Source: Nitrospirota bacterium
GTDB lineage: Bacteria; Nitrospirota; Thermodesulfovibrionia; Thermodesulfovibrionales; JdFR-88
DNA: 64,000 nucleotides
NCBI GenBank assembly: GCA_021840255.1
Contig: JAKBYX010000007.1
Span: 1 to 64,000 of the forward strand
Direction of reading: 5' to 3'
A program made the translations under genes and the position numbers. Numbering within the stretch: the first letter of the stretch is position 1; each line of letters opens with the position of its first letter. The notes under the pieces are model-generated. The model saw only the letters and a list, made by a program, of their open reading frames with translations. It did no database searches and was not told where the DNA came from. Shown here in pieces: positions 59,334 to 64,000 of this stretch.

Positions 59334-60278
59334 ATGCCATTTACACCGCCTAAAGAGAGCTATAACGGAAAGATCTTCGAGCTTGGCCTTGGTAACGGCG
59401 AAAAAGCGGTCGCGATAGGCGGCGAAAATGTCCTTTCGTTCCATGGCTTCGAGGGGAGCACCCCAAGAAAGCCGGTAATCGCACTGGAAGTGCAGGACAT
59501 AGTCCCCGATGACTGGCCGCAGACTGTGCGGGAAGTATATAAGGATGTCTACGGAGACCCCGTGGCCTGGGCCGTGTACTGCCAGGATAATCTTGGCGCG
59601 GAGGCCATAGCCCTGAGGCTTGCGGGCACCCACCCGGACAGGGGCGATATCAGCGCCGAGCAGGCAGCAGAGACGGTGAAGAAAGTGCTTGCCGCCATAA
59701 AGGTGCCCCTTATTATTCTGGGTTCAAACCATGCGGAGAAGGATACTGCAGTGCTGGTCAAGACGGCGGAGGCGGCAAAAGGATCTAATTGCGCCATCGG
59801 GAAGGCCCAGGAGGCGAACTACAAGACGATAGCCGCCGCGGCGATGGCCAACGATCTTAAGCTTATAGCCATGAGCGAGCTGGACATAAACCTGTCAAAG
59901 CAGCTCAATATCCTTATCACCCAGATGGGCTTCGACAGGGAGAAGCTGATAACAGACCCGATGTGTTCGGCCTTGAGCTATGGCCTTGAATATACATATT
60001 CGGTGATGGAGAGGATAAAGCTGGCGGCGCTCGCCCAGAACGATCCGGTCCTCCAGCCTCCCATGCTTGCGGATGTAGGCATGTACGTCTGGAAGGTGAA
60101 GGAGACCCAGGCCCCGGAAGCCGATCTGCCGGAGTGGGGCGCACTGGCCGAAAGGGGCATCGCATGGGAAGCGGTCACTGCCTCGTCCTTCCTTATATCA
60201 GGGGCGGAACTGCTCATTATGAGACACCCAGCCGCCGTCGAAGCGGTCAAAAAGTTCATAGCCGAGATGGAGGTCTAG
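59334..60278 (+). CDS. acsD: Corrinoid/iron-sulfur protein small subunit (CO dehydrogenase/acetyl-CoA synthase delta)
   Basis: A 314-residue TIM-barrel subunit that forms a heterodimer with AcsC. Recognisable parts are PVIALEVQDI, AEAIALRLAGTHPD, LIILGSNHAEKD, the GKAQEANYKTIAAAA segment and DPMCSALSYGLEYTYSVMERI. It contributes to binding of the corrinoid cofactor. GGAGGGAAAGG lies before the ATG, and the gene is 17 bases after acsE. Confidence 0.95.
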   Translation: MPFTPPKESYNGKIFELGLGNGEKAVAIGGENVLSFHGFEGSTPRKPVIALEVQDIVPDDWPQTVREVYKDVYGDPVAWAVYCQDNLGAEAIALRLAGTHPDRGDISAEQAAETVKKVLAAIKVPLIILGSNHAEKDTAVLVKTAEAAKGSNCAIGKAQEANYKTIAAAAMANDLKLIAMSELDINLSKQLNILITQMGFDREKLITDPMCSALSYGLEYTYSVMERIKLAALAQNDPVLQPPMLADVGMYVWKVKETQAPEADLPEWGALAERGIAWEAVTASSFLISGAELLIMRHPAAVEAVKKFIAEMEV

Positions 60279-60285
60279 ATAGAAA

Positions 60286-61626
60286 ATGGCGCTAACCGGA
60301 GTCGAAATATTCAAGATGCTCCCCAAAACCAACTGCAAGAAGTGCGGGCAGCCGACCTGCCTTGCCTTCGCCATGAAGCTTGCTCAGAGGCAGGCCTCCC
60401 TCGACCAGTGCCCGGATGTATCGGAAGAGGCAAAACAGAAGTTGGGCGAGGCCTCCGCGCCGCCCATCAGGCCTATAAAGCTGGGGACGGGGGACAAGGC
60501 TGTCAAAATGGGCGAGGAAACGGTCCTTTTCAGGCATGAAAAGAAATTCGTAAATCCGTGCGCCTTTGCCGTCAAGATAGAAGACACGCTTACCGAGGCG
60601 GATGCCGCAAAGAAAATGGAAGAAGTGCTTGCTTCCGAGATTGACAGGGTCGGACAGAAGCTGAGGGTGGATGCCCTTTTTCTTTCGAACGACTCGGGAG
60701 ACGCCGCAAAGCTGGAGGCGCTGGCTAAACTGGCTGCCCAGAAAGCGCCCGGCGTGCCGGTAATAATCTCCACGAAGAACCCGGATGCGGCAGGGGCCGC
60801 CCTGGGACATTTAAGCGGGCAGAACGCCGTGCTCTACGGAGCGGATGCGGGCAATCTGGCCGGGATGGCTGAAAAGGCCAAGGCAGCGAAGGCAACACTG
60901 GGCATAGCCGCCAAGAACCTGGACGAGCTTTCCGACCTGACCGAAAAGGCCAAGGGGCTTGGCATTGAGGACATGGTGATAGACTCCGGCGCGCGCAAGG
61001 CCGGGGAGATACTGAGAGACAACACCTACATAAGAAGGGCCGCCCTTAAAAAAGGTTTCAAGCCGGTTGGATACCCGGTCATAAACTTTGCCCTGCGCGA
61101 GGACGAGATGCTCGAGACGCTGGTTGCCGGGCTGGCGGTCGAAAAATACGGCTCCATCGTTGTTCTGGGCTCAGTCCGGAAATGGAAGGACCTGGCGCTC
61201 TTCTCTCTGAGGCAGAACGTATATACGGACCCCCAGGTCCCGATGCAGGTGCAGCAGAAGATTTACAAGATCGGGGAGCCGGGGCCCAAATCCCCCTTCC
61301 TCATTACAACTAATTTTTCGCTCACTTACTTCATAGTTTCGGGCGAGATAGAGAACTGCAAGGTGCCCTGCCGTCTTGCCGTAATGGACTCCGAAGGGCT
61401 TTCGGTCCTTACCGCATGGGCCGCGGGCAAGTTCACGGCCTCGAAGATCTCCCAGTTCATAACGGAAAGCGGCATAGAGGGAGAGCTTGAGCAGAAGGAA
61501 CTCATCATTCCGGGCTATGTGGCCATTCTGAGCGGCGCCATAGAGGACAAGCTGCCCGGCTGGAAGATAACGGTCGGCCCCAGAGAAGCAAACGGGTTGC
61601 CCGCGTTCCTGAAGTCAAGGGCCTGA
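60286..61626 (+). CDS. acsC: Corrinoid/iron-sulfur protein large subunit (gamma)
   Basis: A 446-residue subunit with an N-terminal [4Fe-4S] motif CKKCGQPTCLAFA (plus a later Cys in DQCPD), a TIM-barrel middle and a C-terminal corrinoid-binding domain. It passes the methyl group to acetyl-CoA synthase. The start ATG is seven bases after acsD. The CO dehydrogenase/acetyl-CoA synthase genes themselves are not in the window and probably lie beyond an edge or elsewhere. Confidence 0.95.
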   Translation: MALTGVEIFKMLPKTNCKKCGQPTCLAFAMKLAQRQASLDQCPDVSEEAKQKLGEASAPPIRPIKLGTGDKAVKMGEETVLFRHEKKFVNPCAFAVKIEDTLTEADAAKKMEEVLASEIDRVGQKLRVDALFLSNDSGDAAKLEALAKLAAQKAPGVPVIISTKNPDAAGAALGHLSGQNAVLYGADAGNLAGMAEKAKAAKATLGIAAKNLDELSDLTEKAKGLGIEDMVIDSGARKAGEILRDNTYIRRAALKKGFKPVGYPVINFALREDEMLETLVAGLAVEKYGSIVVLGSVRKWKDLALFSLRQNVYTDPQVPMQVQQKIYKIGEPGPKSPFLITTNFSLTYFIVSGEIENCKVPCRLAVMDSEGLSVLTAWAAGKFTASKISQFITESGIEGELEQKELIIPGYVAILSGAIEDKLPGWKITVGPREANGLPAFLKSRA

Positions 61627-61934
61627 TCCACCTGATTCCCTGAAGGTTGTCTCCCAGGGGACGGGCAGGTTAGGACTGTTTGTATTTTTTATTTCAATTT
61701 GTAAATTTGTTTATATATCAGTAAATTATACAGTTAGCTTTAAGAACCTGGATTAACGTTCTTTAACGAAGTATATCGAAACAAAGCCGGATGCGGCTGC
61801 GCAGTTTCTTTTCTTTTTATGAAAGAAACTGCGTGGTTCAATCCGGCTTTACCCTAGAAGCCATCAAGCGGCTGAAGATCTGAAATAAATCCCGAGGTCA
61901 TTTTTTTTTAAAGTCGGAGGACAAGACAAAGATC
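61627..61934. other. Gap between acsC and nuoE-like gene
   Basis: About 310 bases without a gene. TCCCTG (61637-61642) and CAGGGG (61655-61660) give a weak stem after acsC. AT-rich sequence 61677-61740 could hold a promoter. The main feature is the nested hairpin at 61783-61850. Confidence 0.5.
61783..61850. repeat. Large nested hairpin
   Basis: AAAGCCGGAT (61783-61792) pairs with ATCCGGCTTT (61841-61850), and inside it CGCAGTTTCTTT (61800-61811) pairs with AAAGAAACTGCG (61822-61833), both perfectly. Two stacked stems in 68 bases are too regular to be chance. There is no T tract after it. It could be a small palindromic mobile element, an attenuator or a processing site. Confidence 0.8.
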
Positions 61935-62435
61935 ATGAATATAGAAAATATCGATGTTGACGGCCATTACAGGGAGATAGGCGAAGTCCTCACGGACGAG
62001 CAGAAAAAAAAGGGGGTGCTAATTCACGCCCTTCAAAGGCTGCAGAAAGAGCATAACTACCTGCCCGAAGACAAGTTAAGGACCCTTTCATCGAAGCTTG
62101 GCATCCCCCTTGCCGAGATATACAGCACAGCCTCTTTTTACAAGCACTTCTACTTCAAGCCCAGGGGCAAAAACATTGTCTGTGTTTGCACCGGAACGGC
62201 CTGCCATGTGCGGGGCGCTTCCAAGGTGCTCCAGAAGATAGAAGACGAATTCGGAGTGAAAGAGGGGCAGACCACGGCCGACATGTCCCTGACGCTTGAG
62301 ACCGTCGGGTGCGTCGGATGCTGCGGACTGGCTCCTGTAGTGACGGTAAACGATGAGGTCATCGGAGAAGTGGGCACTAAAAAGATAGGGGAGATAATAA
62401 ATAAAGTGCGGACCAGGGGCGGGGAGGGCGAATAG
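61935..62435 (+). CDS. NADH dehydrogenase-like 24-kDa subunit ([2Fe-2S], NuoE/HoxE-type)
   Basis: A 166-residue thioredoxin-like ferredoxin. The [2Fe-2S] ligands lie in CTGTACHVRGA (with Cys about 80 and 85) and VGCVGCCGLAP. The N-terminal helical part (ALQRLQKEHNYLPEDKLRTL) is typical. It works with the following NuoF-like subunit to pass electrons between NAD(P)H and Fe-S clusters, in complex I, a bidirectional hydrogenase, formate dehydrogenase or electron-bifurcating enzyme. GTCGGAGGA precedes the ATG. Proximity to acs genes favours a C1-metabolism enzyme; inference. Confidence 0.9.
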   Translation: MNIENIDVDGHYREIGEVLTDEQKKKGVLIHALQRLQKEHNYLPEDKLRTLSSKLGIPLAEIYSTASFYKHFYFKPRGKNIVCVCTGTACHVRGASKVLQKIEDEFGVKEGQTTADMSLTLETVGCVGCCGLAPVVTVNDEVIGEVGTKKIGEIINKVRTRGGEGE

Positions 62436-62440
62436 AGTTT

Positions 62441-64000
62441 ATGGAAATAAAAAACCAGAAACTGCAAAGCATAGATGACCTGAAGGCGCTCAGGGCGAGG
62501 CTCGAAACTGAGCTTTTCGACCCCGGACGGGCCAGGGCGAGGGTCTGCTGCGGCACCGCCTGCACAGCCCTTGGCTCTCACAAAGTCATAAGCGCCCTCG
62601 AGGAAGATGCCGGGAAAAGGGGCATCGATGTCGAGATAATAAAGACCGGATGCCAGGGCATGTGCCAGAAGGGCCCGGTCATGAAGGTGGAGCCGGAGGG
62701 CATCTTCTACCAGAGGGTAAAGGCCGGTCAGGTGCCGGACCTCGTGGGCTACACAATGGTGGGAAAGACCCCGTACAGAAACGCCCTTTACAGAGAGGAC
62801 ATCCTGAGCGAGCCGGTAGCGGACATGCTGGAGCTGCCTTTCTATAAAAAACAGACGCGCATAGCGCTTAGAAACAATGACAAGATAGACCCTACGAACA
62901 TCCTTCACTACATCGCGGTGGGCGGGTACAAGGCTCTTGAAAAGGCCCTCTCCACCATGACCCCGGATGAGGTGATGGACGAGGTGGACAAGGCGAACCT
63001 CAGGGGCAGGGGCGGAGCGGGCTTTCCCGCCGGCAAAAAATGGAGACATGCAAAAAGCGGCCCTGAGCACACGAAGTTCGTCATAGCCAACGGCGACGAG
63101 GGAGACCCGGGGGCCTTCATGGACCGCTCCATTATGGAAGGTGACCCTCACAGCCTGTTTGAGGGTATGCTCCTGTGCGCCTACGCCATAGGGGCGAAAT
63201 ACGGTTTCGTGTATGTAAGGCACGAGTACCCGCTTGCGGTAAAGCACCTGAAGCACGCGATAGCGCAGGCCGGGGAACTGGGACTGCTTGGCGGCAATAT
63301 ACTTGGGACGGAATTCAGTTTCCATCTGGACGTGAGGGAAGGCGCCGGGGCCTTCGTGTGCGGCGAATCCACTGCGCTGGTGGCCTCGATAGAGGGAGAG
63401 CGAGGGTTTCCGAGGCCGCGTCCCCCAAGGCTCTCGGAGAGGGGCGGCGGCGTGTGGGGCTATCCCAGCAACTTAAACAACATAGAGACATATGCGTGCG
63501 TTGCGCCCATAGTGGAGAAGGGTGCGGGCTGGTTCCGGAGCATAGGCACAGAGACATCGCCCGGCACAAAGGTCTTCGCACTTACCGGCAAGGTCAAGAA
63601 CACGGGCCTCGTCGAGGTGCCGATGGGTATGACGCTGAGAGAAATAATATACGACATAGGCGGAGGGATAATAGGCGACAAGAAGCTGAAGGCCGTGCAG
63701 ACCGGCGGCCCTTCAGGCGGATGTCTTCCCGCCAGCTACCTGGACCTGAAGGTGGATTTTGACTCCCTCTGGAAGGCCGGTTCCATGATGGGCTCCGGCG
63801 GAATGGTCGTAATGGATGAGGACACATGCATGGTGGACGTGGCCAAATACTTCCTCTCCTTCACCCAGTCGGAATCCTGCGGCAAATGCCCTCCGTGCAG
63901 GATAGGCACCTACCAGATGCTCCAGATACTGGAGAGGATAACGAAGGGGCAGGGGCAGACACGCGACATAGAGAGGCTCATAAGCATCGGCCATATGGTC
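62441..64000 (+). CDS. NuoF/HndC/HoxF-like NADH-binding subunit (cut by window edge)
   Basis: From ATG 62441, 520 codons run open to the window end. Residues 1-130 form an extra N-terminal thioredoxin-like [2Fe-2S] domain (CCGTACTALG, CQGMCQKGP), as in HndC-type and bifurcating enzymes but not in standard NuoF. Then come the FMN/NADH motifs GRGGAGFPAGKKW and NGDEGDPGAF, the GAFVCGESTALVASIEG loop and the [4Fe-4S] motif SCGKCPPCRIGTYQM near residue 480. Start lies five bases after nuoE-like stop. Probably followed by a HndD/NuoG-like or formate dehydrogenase subunit outside the window. Confidence 0.93.
   Translation, partial: MEIKNQKLQSIDDLKALRARLETELFDPGRARARVCCGTACTALGSHKVISALEEDAGKRGIDVEIIKTGCQGMCQKGPVMKVEPEGIFYQRVKAGQVPDLVGYTMVGKTPYRNALYREDILSEPVADMLELPFYKKQTRIALRNNDKIDPTNILHYIAVGGYKALEKALSTMTPDEVMDEVDKANLRGRGGAGFPAGKKWRHAKSGPEHTKFVIANGDEGDPGAFMDRSIMEGDPHSLFEGMLLCAYAIGAKYGFVYVRHEYPLAVKHLKHAIAQAGELGLLGGNILGTEFSFHLDVREGAGAFVCGESTALVASIEGERGFPRPRPPRLSERGGGVWGYPSNLNNIETYACVAPIVEKGAGWFRSIGTETSPGTKVFALTGKVKNTGLVEVPMGMTLREIIYDIGGGIIGDKKLKAVQTGGPSGGCLPASYLDLKVDFDSLWKAGSMMGSGGMVVMDEDTCMVDVAKYFLSFTQSESCGKCPPCRIGTYQMLQILERITKGQGQTRDIERLISIGHMV

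Noticed and set aside
62150-63325. 391-codon open frame antisense to the nuoE/nuoF-like genes
   Set aside because: The plus-strand frames carry clear Fe-S and FMN motifs; the antisense frame has none.

Overview
The window is a piece of a bacterial chromosome of moderate to high GC with AT-rich intergenic gaps. It looks like a Gram-negative, anaerobic or facultative lineage of the Nitrospirota/Desulfobacterota type. Reasons: Wood-Ljungdahl corrinoid genes (acsE, acsD, acsC) followed by NuoE/NuoF-like subunits, multiheme c-type cytochromes, a TusA/SQR/DUF1641/DsrEFH-like sulfur-handling cluster, futalosine-type menaquinone synthesis (mqnB), an AhbD-like radical SAM protein in a heme operon, and the core gene order yicC-remA-gmk-rpoZ-coaBC. 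The exact phylum cannot be fixed from this window alone.

Layout. 0-4.1 kb: 3' end-truncated ABC ATPase, purC, fabG-like, bioD and a hexaheme cytochrome. 4.1-7.8 kb: sulfur-trafficking genes (tusA-like, SQR-like, DUF1641; convergent dsrEFH-like), sharing a bidirectional terminator. 7.8-11.1 kb: antiporter remnant, small zinc-ribbon protein and a SERCA-type P-type ATPase. 11.5-15 kb: yicC-remA-gmk-rpoZ-coaBC. 15-21.6 kb: TPR protein, HMA chaperone, aroQ-pepP/Q-efp-accB-accC, thiE. 21.6-27 kb: mqnB, rpsB-tsf-pyrH-frr, a 46-residue unknown, a DksA-like protein and truA. 27.2-33.9 kb: hflX, then ahbD-like-hemE-hemH-hemG/Y and a DUF465 protein. 34-38.2 kb: ilvD, ilvB, ilvN. 38.5-42.3 kb: triheme cytochrome, lspA, ileS.

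42.3-51.7 kb is an accessory island. It holds remnants of toxin-antitoxin genes and a zeta-type kinase, two tandem operons each led by a promoter, a c-di-GMP-I (GEMM)-like riboswitch and a terminator, an IS110-family element and a decayed group II intron. The operons encode a tiny peptide, a paralogous membrane protein and a LysM/RHS-repeat protein; one copy also has DUF3467 and a lipase-like C-terminus broken by a frameshift and truncation. This island is the best candidate for an undescribed system: second-messenger-controlled LysM-RHS-lipase modules with dedicated membrane partners.

51.7-64 kb returns to core genes: EF-G2, RseC-like protein, a conserved unknown, a degenerate receiver-TM-SPOR protein, an HDAC-family hydrolase, acsE-acsD-acsC, and NuoE/NuoF-like subunits running off the window end.

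The heme genes suggest a hybrid route in which coproporphyrinogen (HemE) is oxidised (HemG/Y), metallated (HemH) and finished by an AhbD-like radical SAM decarboxylase. Several transcription units begin with a -10-like hexamer 7-10 bases before ATG and no ribosome binding site, whereas genes inside operons carry AGGAGG-like sites and ATGA/TGATG overlaps. No tRNA, rRNA or CRISPR array was seen.
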